DNA of 45,000 bases, taken from Anaeromyces robustus. Lineage: Eukaryota; Neocallimastigomycota; Neocallimastigomycetes; Neocallimastigales; Neocallimastigaceae. The stretch is from assembly GCA_002104895.1 (NCBI GenBank), contig MCFG01000370.1:7501-52500 (forward strand), read 5' to 3'. Under the pieces are notes generated by a model. The model searched no databases. It worked only from the letters and a program-made list of their open reading frames with translations, and was not told where the DNA came from. The position numbers and the translations under genes are program-made. Shown one piece after another: positions 21,544 to 34,200 of this stretch (the first letter of the stretch is position 1; every line of letters starts with the position of its first letter).

Positions 21544-23511
21544 AACTTCAAATTATCGAACTAATTTATTATTTATATTTTATATATATAATGATAATAA
21601 TAATATTTAATATTTAATATTTAATATTTAACATGATAGTTGAAACCAAAGGTAAAACAAGAACATGTACAACTTTATTAGATAAAAATACAGGTGTTAT
21701 GACGGAGTTGATTGTAAGTTAAGTTATAATATATTTAATAAAATTATAAAAAGAAATATTTAAATATTTAAATATATAATATATAATATAAAATATAAAA
21801 TATAAATAATTAACTTTATATATATATATATATATATTTAACTTTTTTAATAAGGAACCTTCTGCAGAAATTACTAATGAAGAAAAAGAAACTTTTGAAA
21901 AAGCTGTATTAGATATGTTTAATGATCCTCAAAATAATATAGAACTTATTTCAATTTGTGGTAAGAAATTTTTAATATTAAAATATAGTATTATATTTAT
22001 TATATATATATATATATATATTAAATAATAAATGACTTCTTTTTTATTGATTAAATATTAAATACTAAAATTATATATATATATAAAATAACTATAAATA
22101 TGATATATATATATATATATTTATAATTATAAATTATAATACATTTATATTATTATTATTATTATTATAATATATAATAATAATAATAAAAAAGGAAGTT
22201 TACCAAAAGGTTTAAATAGTTCAACATATGAATTTATTGTAAAAAATAGTCCAAAAAATTCATTTGTATTTATAGATGTAGCTAAAAGTATTGAATGTAT
22301 GAAAACAGGAAAAGTGGATGCCATAAAAATTAATTTTGAAGAAGCTTATGGTTTATGTCCAAATGGGTAAATAAATATTTAAAAATATATCTAAATATAT
22401 TTAAATATATATTAATATATAGAAAAAAATTTTTTTTATATATTTCAATTCTTTGTTATATCCTTTTAAATATATGGATAATAAATTTCTTTAAAAAAAA
22501 AAAAAAAGAAAATTATAAATTTTGACTTTTTAATAAATTATGTATATATATTTTTTATTTTTATTTTTATTTTTTTTTTATTTTTTATTTTTAGTTCCAT
22601 TAAAGATGAAAAAAATATTCATGAAATTGGAAAAACATTAATGTCCCTTTATCCAGTTAAAGTGGTTGCTATAACGGATGGACCAAATAAGTAGGTTTAA
22701 AATTATAATAATAATAATATAATAAAAAAAATTAATAAAAAAAAAATAATAATATATGATAATAAGAATATTTAAAATTTAATATTATATTATATTATAT
22801 TATATTATATTTTATTTTGTTTTATTTTATTATATTATTTTTTTATTATATCATAATTATATTAATTTATATATATATAACCCTATGAATATGTAAATAG
22901 TGCATATATGTTTGCTCGACAAGAAAGAAATACTTCTATTCCATATAAAACCTATCAATATACCATTCCAAATATACTTAATTATTTAGAAGAAGAAAAT
23001 TTAGATAATAATAATAATGATAATAATAATGATAATGATAATAATAATCTACGTATTAATCCATTAGGTGCTGGTGATACATGTAGTGGTGTTTTTACAA
23101 TGAAATATATTGAACTTAAGGTAATTAAATTATGATAATGATTAATAATAATAATAACAATAATGTAAAAATGTTATTGATAATGCTAATAATAATGATA
23201 ATGTTAATGAAATAGTTTAATAATGATAATAACAAGTTTTTATTATTTAAGATAATAATAAATTAATTTTGATAAAAAAATAGTTATCAACATGATTAAT
23301 TTTAATTTTATTTTTTTTTATTTTTTTTTATATATCATTATTCATGATTCATATCAAAAAAAAAAAAAAAAAAATAAAGGATTTTGTTCAAGCCTATAGA
23401 TATGGTTTAGCAGCAGCATCCGCTTCATGTTTATTTACTAATAATATTGCACATTATCAATTAGATAAAATGGAATCTATCTATAACGCCATTAAAGTTG
23501 AAGAAATATAA
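20211..23511 (+). CDS. PfkB-family sugar (phosphate) kinase, 1-phosphofructokinase-like, 352 aa
   Basis: Nine exons: 20211-20238, 20796-20941, 21364-21448, 21640-21713, 21855-21960, 22195-22366, 22595-22690, 22901-23120 and 23380-23511. All phases agree and total 353 codons. PfkB enzymes phosphorylate sugars or sugar phosphates with ATP; the subgroup features here are those of FruK/LacC kinases. LNPAYQCTL (11-19) corresponds to their LNPALDRTL, and FGEVNRA (26-32) to PGEVNRA. VGGKGQN (39-45) is PfkB signature 1, GKTRT (91-95) the substrate-side loop, and ICGSLPKG matches SGSLPPG. IKINFEEAYG matches KPNxxE, and NPLGAGDTCSG is signature 2 with D295 as the expected catalytic base. An Asn/Asp-rich insertion sits just before signature 2. 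Exon 1 is only 28 nt but restores the first strand. The donor of intron 2 (GTTCGT) is irregular. Substrate is uncertain: fructose-1-phosphate or tagatose-6-phosphate are the best guesses. Confidence 0.9.
20583..20665. repeat. (ATAATT)n hexanucleotide array inside kinase intron 1
   Basis: About thirteen copies of a self-complementary-type hexamer (ATAATT/AATTAT) followed by TTA triplets. A similar but octameric ATATAATT array lies in intron 2 at about 21119-21172. Both lie inside introns of the PfkB gene. Confidence 0.85.
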
Positions 23512-23900
23512 AAAAATTAAAAAATTACAAATACAATAAAAATTAAACAATTAAAATAATAAAATTAAAATAATAATAAAATATATAAATAATAAATTAT
23601 AAATAAATAAATGAATAAATAAATAAATAAATAAAATAAAATAAAATAAAATAAAAGATGTGTTTTTTTTTTTTTTATCTTATCTTATAAATAAAAATAA
23701 TATTAATTTATATAATATATAAACATATATTTATTTATTAATTTTATACAAAAAAACAAAAAAAGTCAAGTACTTTTTTATTAAACAAAAATTTATCAAT
23801 AAATTTATCAATGAATTTATCAGCAATTAGTAATAAAAAATAAATAAAATAAAAAATGAAAATGAAAAAAAGAAAATCTATGTATGTAATTAAATATATT

Positions 23901-24035
23901 TTTTTATTTTCTGTATTTTTTTATAGTTGTATTGTAATTTTTTTTTTTTACATTTTTTACAAATAAAATTACAATACAATATAAAATACAAAAAAAAAAA
24001 ATTACTACTACTATATAGAATACAGAAAATAAAAA
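23901..24035. repeat. Nested inverted repeats (foldback, MITE-like)
   Basis: Outer arms are a perfect 17-bp inverted repeat (TTTTTATTTTCTGTATT at 23901-23917 and its complement at 24019-24035). Inner arms are a perfect 15-bp inverted repeat (TTGTATTGTAATTTT at 23927-23941 and its complement at 23965-23979). The right side carries about 30 extra bases between the two arms. Together they look like one long hairpin with a later insertion in one arm. A decayed foldback DNA element is possible; no target duplication is clear. Confidence 0.7.
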
Positions 24036-24249
24036 TAGTAGAGATATTTTTGATGATATTTTTGATAATATTTTTGATGGCATTGATTATGACGTGGATT
24101 AAATGAAAAAAAAAAAAAAAATTTTTTTTTTTTTGTTACTTTATAAGTAAAAAAAAAAAAAAGAAAAAAAAAAATTTTTTTATAATTTTTAATTTTATCA
24201 GATAGATAATTTCTTTCTTTTATTTTCTTGATAAAAATGATGATGATGA

Positions 24250-24333
24250 TGATGATGATAAAGTACAAAATACTTGTACAAAAAAAATTTTTTAAATTTT
24301 AAATTTTTAAAATTTTGTACTTTATCATCATCA
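24250..24333. repeat. Perfect 22-bp inverted repeat
   Basis: TGATGATGATAAAGTACAAAAT at 24250-24271 pairs perfectly with 24312-24333 around a 40-base AT centre. The left arm is the end of a longer GAT array. It lies 0.2 kb from the nested repeat at 23901 and may belong to the same element. Confidence 0.85.
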
Positions 24334-25666
24334 AGTAAAAATTAATAAAAAATAAATATATGACTTAAAAAAAAAATAGAAATATATTTAATAATAATTG
24401 ATTAAAAGATAAAAAAAAAGAAAAGTTAAATATAATATAATATAGTATATATATATATACATTATAATTACTATGAAATAAAATATATACTAATATAAAA
24501 ACACTTTAAGAAGAAAGAATATAATATAAAAAAAGAGAAATTATTCCCTTTTTTTTTTTTTTTTTAATATCATTTCTTTTTTTTTTTATTCATTTTCTTT
24601 TTTTTGTTTAAAATTATTTATTTAATATTTTTTTTATTATAATTTATAATTTATAAAATTTTTATTTTTTTATTTAAAAAAATAAAAAAATATCTTTTTC
24701 TCTCTAATTTTTTTTAGTTATTGATTTTTTAAGTTTAAAATTTATTTTACTTTTTTTATATTTTTCGTTCTAAGATCTATTTTAATTTTAATAAATAAAT
24801 TATTTTACTTTAAAAAAAAAATAAAATAATAATTAAAAAAAAAAAAGATAAAATAATATATATACATAGCATTTGTTTATTTATTATTTATATTTATTTA
24901 TATATATTTATATATATATTATATTTTTATCTTTTTTTTTTCATTTCACTTTATTTTATTTTATTTTTTTTTTTATCTTTTTTTTTTCTAAAATTTGTTA
25001 TCTTGTTTAGATTAAGAAAAAAAATTTAATACCATATATTAATACGAATTGTATGTGTGTGTATGTTATTTGTGTATTATGTATGTTTTTTGTTTTGTGT
25101 GTGGGTTTTTGTGTGTTAATTTTTATTTATTATTAATTATTTTCAATCTAATTAAAAATTATTTTATTGCTTTATTTTATTTTGTTTTGTTTTTTCGTTT
25201 TCGTTTTCGTTTTCGTTTTCCTTTTTTTGTTTTCTTTTTTAATTTTTAATTTTTAATTTTTTTAACTTTAATTTGGTAATTTTTCTTTTTTTTTTTTTTG
25301 TTTTAATATACAATTCGTATTTAATATATAATATATTGAATTATGTATTAACGTGTGTTTTGGGGTTGTTTTTTTTTTTTTTTAAACGTTGCTGAAAAAT
25401 TGTTTTCTTTCTTTCTATATATATATATAAATATAATTAATTAGTTTATATATATATTTAATAATGAAATTAGTTAAAATTATTAATTTCTTTTCTTTTT
25501 TTTTCTTTGTGTTGTGTATGTATTTTTCTTGTTTTTAAAAAAATATATATATATAAAAAAAAAAGTGTTAAAATAAATATAAAAATTATATATATATATT
25601 TTTTTTTGAAATGAAGAGTTTGTTAAAATAAAAAAATAAAAAAAAAAAACTTTCTTTTTTATCAAT

Positions 25667-25697
<31 letters not shown>

Positions 25698-26110
25698 TTT
25701 TATTTTATTTTATCATTTTCTTTTTTTTTTTTTTTTTTATATATATATTATTATTATATACATTTCTTTTAATAATTTTATATAATATTAATATAAAATT
25801 ATTTATATAATAACAATATTTTTAATTTATTTTTTTTTTTTATCATTTTTTAAACTAAATATATATTTATATATTTATTTAATTATTTTTAAAAAAAAAA
25901 TAATTAAAATATACATATATATATTATTTTTTTTCTAATAAAATAAAAAAAAAAATTATTTTCTTTTATATATATATTATTTAATTATATATACATATAT
26001 ATATAATTTTTTTCTTTTTCTTTTTCTTTTTTTTAAAACATATTAAAAATTATATCATAATATATATATATAACATTTAATATTTTCATTTCTTAAATTA
26101 AAAAAAAAAT

Positions 26111-26143
<33 letters not shown>

Positions 26144-26867
26144 TTACTGTTAAAAATTTTTTAAAAGAATTTTTTTTTTTTTTTTAAACTAAAAAAAATA
26201 TATATATAAAATTTTTATATAAAATTCTTTTTAATAAAAAAAATATAATAAAAAAAAATATATTAAATTAATCTTTTTCTGAAAAAAAAAATTTTGCTTA
26301 AATTTTTATAAAAATTTTTTTGAATTTTCTTTTTTCTAATTATTTGTTTTTCTTTTTCTGTTAGGTTTGGTTTGGTTTGGTTTTTTTTTTTTTAAAAAAA
26401 TATTATTTAATAAAAATTAATGATATTTATTTACTATTTATAATCTATATAAATAATTAAACAAATTTCTTTTTTTTTTTTTTTGTTTTTTTTTGTTTTT
26501 TTTGAAAAAAAAAATATTACTTTATCTTTCTGAAATAAATAATGTTTTCTATTTACTATATAATAATTGTTGTTATTTTTCTAGTTTTTTTTTTTTTTTT
26601 TTGTATTACGTATTGTTTTTTTTCTTTTCTTTTAAATAAAATAAATAAAAAGAATTAAAAGGGGATATATTTAAATAAAAATAAATAAAAAAAAAAAACA
26701 TTTTTTTTAATTATTTTTCTTTAACTGAACTTTTTTCTTTTTTCTTTTTTTTAAAAAAAAAAAAAAAGAAATTTCTTTCTTATTTACTTATTAAAGAAAA
26801 AAAAAAGTGAAATTTAATAAATTAATAAAAAAAAAAAAAGGTTTCTTTTTTTTTTTTTTTTTTCTTA

Positions 26868-28781
26868 TTAATCTACTAAGGTACTATCACTTTTTATATC
26901 ACATTCTTCTGATGATAATGAATGTAATTCTAATTTTTTAATAAGTTCTTCATTTAATGTAGTTGATGTAAGTTCATTTTCATCCTCTTCTGATTTTATT
27001 AATTCTATTTCTTTTTCATTTTCTATTGGGGTTAAAATTTCAACTGAAATATTATCCATTTCTGTTTCATCTTCTTCATCTTCTATATGATGATTTTTAT
27101 ATATATGATTTTTTTTTATACTATTATGATTATTACTATTATTATTAGTAGCGTTAGTATTAGTAGTATTAGTATTATTATTATTATTTTCAATTTCTTC
27201 TTTTGAAATAATTTCTACTTTATCTATTTTCTTTATTTCATTTTCATTTTCATTTTCTTCTTTTATTTTTATTTGTCTATGTTTGGGTATTTGTTTATCT
27301 TCTTCGGATAAATCATCAAACCATGGATGATTAATAACTTCATCAATATTTGGTCTCTTTTTAAAATCACGATTTAACATACGACACATTAAATCATGAG
27401 AACCAGAAGATACAATAACTGGAAATTGTACTTCACTAGTTATAATTTGATCTAAAGTACGGAATGGATTACTACCATAGATCATAGTATATAAAAGAAT
27501 ACCTAAAGACCAAATATCTTGTGGTGGTCCATCATATTTTTGACCTGAAAGTACTTCTGGTGCAGCATAGCCACCTGTACCACAGAATTTATCGAATTTT
27601 TTACCTTCTTTTACATAAGCACTTGAACCAAAATCAATAATTTCTACGGTATCATCATCAGTACGTATAAGAATATTTTCATCTTTTATATCACGATGAA
27701 CAATATTTATATGATGAAGATGTTGTACACCTTGTACAATACGGTAAAATATTTTCTTTACTTGAGCTTCTGTTGTAAAACGTCTATTATCAATACATTC
27801 AAATAAATCTATGACATTTTGGGATTCAAATTCTAAATAATAATAATAATTATCTTCCCAAGTATTTAAAAGTCTCAATACATATGGATGTGGGAAATTT
27901 TCTGTTATATATTTTAAAATATGTATTTCTGTTGGAATCTTAACACCATCTTCACGAGTCCAGCATCCGTCTAAAACTAAAGATTTAACAACGTATTTTA
28001 TTATAACTTTCTTACCATCTGATTTTCTTTTAGCTAATTTTACGAAACCACAGGAACCTTTGCCTATGGTATCTAAAATTTGGTAATCACTTATTGATAT
28101 TTTTTCTATTATATATATATATCATTTAAAAAAAAAGGTTTTTTTTTTTTTATAATTTAATTTTTAAAATGGTTTTTTTTTTAATGTTATGAAATTTAAA
28201 ATATAATGATAAATATAATATATATAATATAAATAAAAATAATAATATAAAAAAAGTTTATTAATATATTATTATTCAAATAGTTATTTAATATATATTT
28301 TATATTTTTATATTATAAATAAATTTAACATTTTTTTTTTTTAATCTTTTATTCTTAATAAATTTGATGACATTTTTTTTTTAATATTCTATTTTTTTTT
28401 TCATTATTATTTTTATTATTTATATATTATTATGTTTTTCTTTTCAAGTTATTATTTATATTATTATTTTATATTCTTTTATAGATATATATCTATGGGT
28501 ATGTATAATAAAAAAAATGAAAAAAAAAAAAATTATAATATATAATATATATATTTACTTTCTGGCATAGCCATTTTAGCTTTAGGAGGTGAATTACTCA
28601 TATAATTATTTAATAAAGTATTCTTCAACATATTGGAATTATCTTTTTGGAATTTTGATATTTTATTATATAAAAGTGGAATAGTATGTTGTATAGATTG
28701 AAAAGATTGCCAATTAGGATTTATATGTTTATTTGACGATGATAATAAATACGTTGAATTTGTGTTAGATACTTTAGACAT
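26868..28781 (-). CDS. Ser/Thr protein kinase, PAS-kinase-type catalytic domain, 486 aa
   Basis: Exon 1 is 28781-28559 and exon 2 is 28105-26868, with a 453-nt intron (GTAAAT donor, ATAG acceptor). The joined frame has 487 codons. Kinase domain about 80-337: Gly loop GKGSCGFV (89-96), ATP lysine K111, HRDIKDEN with D213, DFG at 232-234, CGTGGYAAPE ending at 258, and a DIWSLGILLY helix. The stretch DGCWTREDGVKIPTEIHIL, the FECID...F insert and GKKFDKFCGT are characteristic of PAS kinase (PASK/Psk), which couples nutrient state to sugar and glycogen metabolism in yeast and animals. The 74 residues before the domain are Ser/Asn-rich and show no PAS fold, so the sensor is missing or was never there. 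Residues about 338-486 are acidic, Glu/Asn-rich and probably disordered. All catalytic residues are present, so it should be active. Confidence 0.93.
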
Positions 28782-28989
28782 TTAAAAAATTTTTTTTCTT
28801 TTTTTTTATAAAAATTCTATTCTTTTTTTTCTTTGTTTATCAAATAAATTGAATAATATATTACAATATAATAATAATATATTATCGAACTTTTTTTATA
28901 TATTTGTTTACAAAACATTTAAATATAGAAGAATATTTTTTAAAAAAAAATATTATAGAATTAGAATTAGAATTAGAATTAAATATAAT

Positions 28990-29100
28990 TAAATATATTT
29001 TATATATTTAAAATATATAATAATTATAAATGTTTATATTATTTATTATATATTTAAAATATATAATAATTATAAATGTTTATATTATTTATTATATATA
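28990..29100. repeat. Tandem duplication, 46-base unit
   Basis: TATATTTAAAATATATAATA and the following TAATTATAAATGTTTATATT occur twice with a period of 46 (TGTTTATATT at 29031 and 29077). A short TAGAAT array precedes it at about 28960-28980. Confidence 0.75.
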
Positions 29101-29979
29101 ATGTATATATTAACAATTATAAATTTTTTATATCATTTATTATATATAATATGCAACATTAAAAAAATTCTATACAATAATTTATTTGATGGTTACACTA
29201 TTTAAATTTTTAATTTATTTCATATATATATCAATATACTTTAATATATATTAAAATTATTTTTCAATATATTTTGTATTACAAATTATTAAACATGTGA
29301 CAAATTTATTGCTCTATATGATTCAATAATAGAGTATAAAAATTGTGGTAAAAAAAATTATTTTAAAAATATATAAATATATATAATATTATGTAATATA
29401 TAAAATAATTTTTTTTTTGCTTATTATTAACAAATTTAATGCGGTTTTTTTTTTTTTTTAATATTGTTTTTTTTCTTTTTATAGTATATAATTGATAATA
29501 TTTTATTTTTATACTATTATTGATTTTTAAATTTGTAATTATTCTTATTTATTATTGCTATCATTTTGCTATTTTTTTTTGTTATCAATTTATGTTAAAT
29601 GTTATTAAACCATTAAATAAATCTTTATTCTTTTTTTTTATATATATTATATATATTTTTTATCATTTTATTACAATCAATTAAAATAATATAATTTTAC
29701 GTCTTTTTTTTATATTATGTATTATATATTGTATTGTATTGTATTATATTAAATTAAATTAATGTATTTTTCAATTTTCAATTCAATAAAAAATAATTTT
29801 TTAATATTTAATCTAATCTTTTACATTTTTTTATTTTACACAAATTTATTACGTTATTTCCTATAATAGAAATTTTTTTTTTGATTATTATTATTATTAT
29901 GGTTGGATTTATTGTGATTGTTGATTGTTGATTTTTGCTTTGCTTTGCTTTGTTTTGTTGATACAAAATCATTGTTTTT

Positions 29980-29987
29980 ATTTGTTT

Positions 29988-30030
<43 letters not shown>

Positions 30031-30058
30031 TTATTTATCTATTTATTTAATTATCTAT

Positions 30059-30153
<95 letters not shown>

Positions 30154-30190
30154 TCTATTTATTTATTTATTTATATATTTATTTATTTCT
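29980..30190. repeat. (TTTA)n microsatellite, about 200 bases
   Basis: Nearly uninterrupted TTTA/ATTT units with a few TCTA variants and one short break near 30030. It reads as an open frame only because a 4-base unit without stops cycles through Phe-Ile-Tyr-Leu; it is not a gene. Confidence 0.9.
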
Positions 30191-33100
30191 ATTTATATTT
30201 TATTTATTATTAAATTATTTTTTTTTAATTTTTAATTTTTATTATTTCTACCCAGATTATGACCATTTTTTAAGGATAGTTTTTATTAATATTATATTAA
30301 ATTTTTAAATTTTTTTTGATTCTTATTTTATTATATTTTATTTTAATTAATTAATAAATTATCCTTTTTTTTTTATTATTATTATTATTTATGATTTATT
30401 ATTATTATTTATGATTTATTATTTATTATTATTATTTTATTATTATATAGAAAAAAAGGCTTTGTTTTTTTTTTTTTAAAGTTTATCACATTACTTATTG
30501 ATAATAATTAAAAACACATTTTATTTTTTATTAAAAGTGTTTTTTTTGTTTTGTTTTATTTTGTTTTTGTTTTGAAATATTTTTTTTTAAACTTTTTTAA
30601 ATTATCATTCATGATTTTTTAATTTTTGTCACTGTTTTTTTTTTTTTTTTAATATTTAATTTTTAATATAAAAAAATTCCTAACACATTTTTTAATATAT
30701 AAATTTCTTTAATTAGATTATATTATTTGTTATATATCATTTATAACTTATTATTATTAAATCTTTTATTATAATTTTTGTTATTATTATAATTTATATT
30801 ATTTTTCTATTTTATTTTTTTCTAATTTATTATTAATCTTTATTTTTTCTATTATTTTTCTTTTTTTCTTTTTTTCTTTATATTATATTATTTTTTAAAA
30901 TTTTAAATTTTTAAATTTTTAAATTTTTTTTATATTAAAAATTTAATCATTTGATTATGGTCCTAATGGCTATCAAATAATAATATAAAACTATAAATTT
31001 TAATTAAAATTTTTGGTGCTTTTGTAAAAAGGGAATTTCTCCTGTTTTTTTTTTTATGATTGGTGTCTCCCAGGTATATTTTTATTTCTTTCTTTTATTT
31101 TAACTTAAAAAATAAATATTTTGTGGTGACAGTGACGTGATATGACATATTGTTATTGTTATTGTTATATTTATATTCTATACTAATAAAAACTATTATT
31201 ACTATCCCTATAACACTATTACTACTATCACCTAATACTACTACCTACTATGATTTTTTATATCATATATAAATCCCTTTTTAATAATTAATTAGTTATT
31301 TTTTTTAACATATTGTTAAATTATAATATCATTGTTATAATTTTTTTTGTTATATTATTAATATTATTATATATATCTATATATTAAAGACTTTTTTTTT
31401 TATTTTAAAATTTTTTTGAAAATATTTTTATATTTCATAATATGATATTATCTCATTATGTTAACTTTTTTTTTTAGTGCAACATATTTATATTTTTATC
31501 TCTTTCTTTTTTTTTATTTTTTTTTATTATTATTTCATCCTTCCTTGTTCACTTTATTTTTTTTATTTAACAACTAATAATTATATATTACATATATTCT
31601 AAACATTAAAAATACTAAATATAACATAGAAAAAAAAATGAATAATTTACCTTCTTAATATTAAAAGGTCGTTTAATTATATAGCTATTTTAGTTTTTTT
31701 TTTTTTTTAAATTATTAAATATAGAAAATATGTAAATTAATATTTCAGAAAAAAAGTAAAAAATAAATTGAAATTTGAATTATTGAGAGATTCTTTTTTC
31801 TTTTCTCGTTTTTTTTAAAAACAATTTTTTTTTCAAATTTAAAGTGTGAACTATATATATTAAGTTATTAGTATTTCATACACAACTGTTCAATTACTAA
31901 AATATTAAAATTATATTAATATTTTTTCTATTACTTTAGATATATAACAAAAAAAAATTATATATATATTATTGTTGAAATTTGACAAATTGAAAAAAAT
32001 ATTATTAGTTTTTCTTTTTTCAATTTATCCTTTTTCTTTTTTTTTTATTATTTTTATTGTTATATAAAAGTATTAAATACTTTAAATTTATTAGTGTCTT
32101 TTTTTTTTTTTTAAATGATGAAATTATAATTGATTAATGTTAAAAATGATGAATTGTGTAAAAAAACTGATGATGTTTTTTTTTTATAAAAAAAATAACT
32201 TGAATATATTATATATATATAAAGGTTAATAATATATTTAAGTTTAGTGAAATAATTTTTTTATTTAATATTTTAGTGTGTAAAGGATTTCATAATATTA
32301 TGTATATCTATGTGTTTTTTTTTTTTTTTTGAATTATCTTTTTTTTTTATTATATTATGATTATGTTTTATTCTATGAAAAAGGTAAAAAGATAAAAAAA
32401 AAAAAAAAAAGAAAAATAACTTTTTTTTTTACTATTATATTTTGTTATAATATTGTTTAATATTATTATTATTAATAATATTATTATTATCTTTATTTTA
32501 TTTTATTTTATTTTATTCTTTTTTTTTGATATTTACTTATTTTATTATTAATTAAAATTTATCAAAAGTTTTTTTATTTTTATTTCTTTATTCTTTTTTA
32601 TATTTATAATATAATATTATAATATAAAAATATTTTTGTTTATCTTTTTAATTAATTATTGTTTTTTAATATCTTTTTTTAATATATTAAAATAAAATAT
32701 ATAATAAAAAAATAAAGGATTTTAAAAACTTTAATTATTAAGATAATTAAAAGATTAGAATAACTAATTTTTATTGATTGTTTTAATTTTAACTATTTTA
32801 TAATATTATATTATATTATATTATATTATTATATTATATTATATTATATTATATTATATTATATTTATATTTATATTAAATAATTCATATTATTTCTTGT
32901 CCATATAATATTATCCAATATTAAATAATATAAATAACTACAAATAACTGCAAATAACTGCAAATAACTATAATTATAATAATTATAATTATTATATTTA
33001 TTTATTTTTATTTTTATTGTTATTTTTTTTTGGTTATTGTTATAAATGGCTTATTTTTTTGATTATTAAATTATTATCTTTTTTTTTTGTTATTTATTTA

Positions 33101-34200
33101 AAATTTATTGCGTGTGTGTGGTGTGCGTTGATTTTATTTTAATTATAGATAAAAAAAATTATTTTTTTTTTGGTATTAATTATAAAAAGATAATAAATTT
33201 TTATAATCATTAAAGTTTTTAATCAAATTGTACATTAATGTAAATGTAAATGTAAATGTAAATGTAATAGATAAATTTTAATTCTTATAAATTATTATTA
33301 AATAATATAATCTTATTAATTAATAATTTTTTATTATCATTTGAAAAATTATAATTATAATTATAATTATAATTATAATTATATATTAATTTCTATAAAT
33401 ATTGTAAAATTTTAAACAAGTGTTCAATTATTTTAATATAATCTATTTGCATTGTATATTATTAATAATATAATATAATATAATATATTATAATATATTT
33501 AAATATTTATTTATTTATTTATTTTAATATAATTTAATTTAATTTAATTTTTATCTCAGTATTTATTTATTTTGAAATTTGAAATTTGAAAATTGAGATA
33601 AAATTAATTTATTTATTTATTTATTTATTTACTTATTTACTTATCTATCTATTTATTTAATTATTATTTTATTTATTGATTTATTATCTATTATTTATTT
33701 ATTTACTTAATTATATTTTATTTTTTATATGATTAATTTATTTATTTTAATTATTTTTGTTTTGTTTTTAATTGTTTTAATATTATGTATTATGTATTAT
33801 GTATTATGTATGTTCTAGTCTTTCTATGTTTTTTATTTATGTCTTTATTATCTTTTTTTTTCACGTTTTAATTTTTTATATAAATAAATTAATTACTCTA
33901 AATTTATTTAATTATTTAATTATTTGGTTGTTTCAATTGATTTAATTATTAATTAATAATTATTGATAGATGATATTTCTCTTTTTCTTTTATGTTTTAT
34001 ATTTGTTAATAAAATCAGATTTTATTAATTTTACATAAATTTAAATATTTTAAATATTTATTTAATATAAATTCTTTATATGATATGATATGATATTACT
34101 ACAATCTAATATAATCTAATAATATAATCTAATTATAATCAACTTTTTTATATATAAAATATTTGAAAATTTAAATAGAATTATTTATTATTTAATTATT

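Larger units (their letters stand above)
23512..26867. other. 3.4-kb spacer between PfkB kinase and PAS-kinase-like gene
   Basis: No gene is supported. The left part has AAAT repeats (about 23580-23655) and the foldback structures at 23901-24333. The rest is AT-rich, with a GT-rich patch at 25045-25115 (TGTGTGTGTATG-like) and TTTCG repeats at 25193-25220. Two convergent genes end here, so only 3' UTRs are expected. Confidence 0.6.
28782..34200. other. Gene-free AT-rich tract, left part
   Basis: No open frame with protein-like composition and no tRNA or other RNA gene was seen on either strand. Contents: a 46-base tandem duplication near 28990-29100, a long TTTA microsatellite at about 29980-30190, an ATTAT array at about 32797-32870, TGTAAA repeats at 33237-33268, and ATAATT repeats at about 33352-33385. 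A somewhat more G+C-rich patch at 30950-31160 (containing GGTGTCTCCCAGG) was read in all frames without a hit. The promoter of the kinase gene lies at the left edge. Confidence 0.6.

Noticed and set aside
27876-27878. TTG at 27878 as start of the kinase
   Set aside because: The frame continues upstream through the Gly loop and the ATP lysine to an intron at 28106; the start is the ATG at 28781 in exon 1.
29918-30235. 105-aa frame with LFIYLFIY repeats
   Set aside because: Translation of a TTTA microsatellite; no start context or non-repeat sequence.
30945-31160. Possible exon or RNA gene in the G+C-richer patch
   Set aside because: All six frames were read by eye; no family motif, no paired splice sites, and no tRNA A/B boxes.
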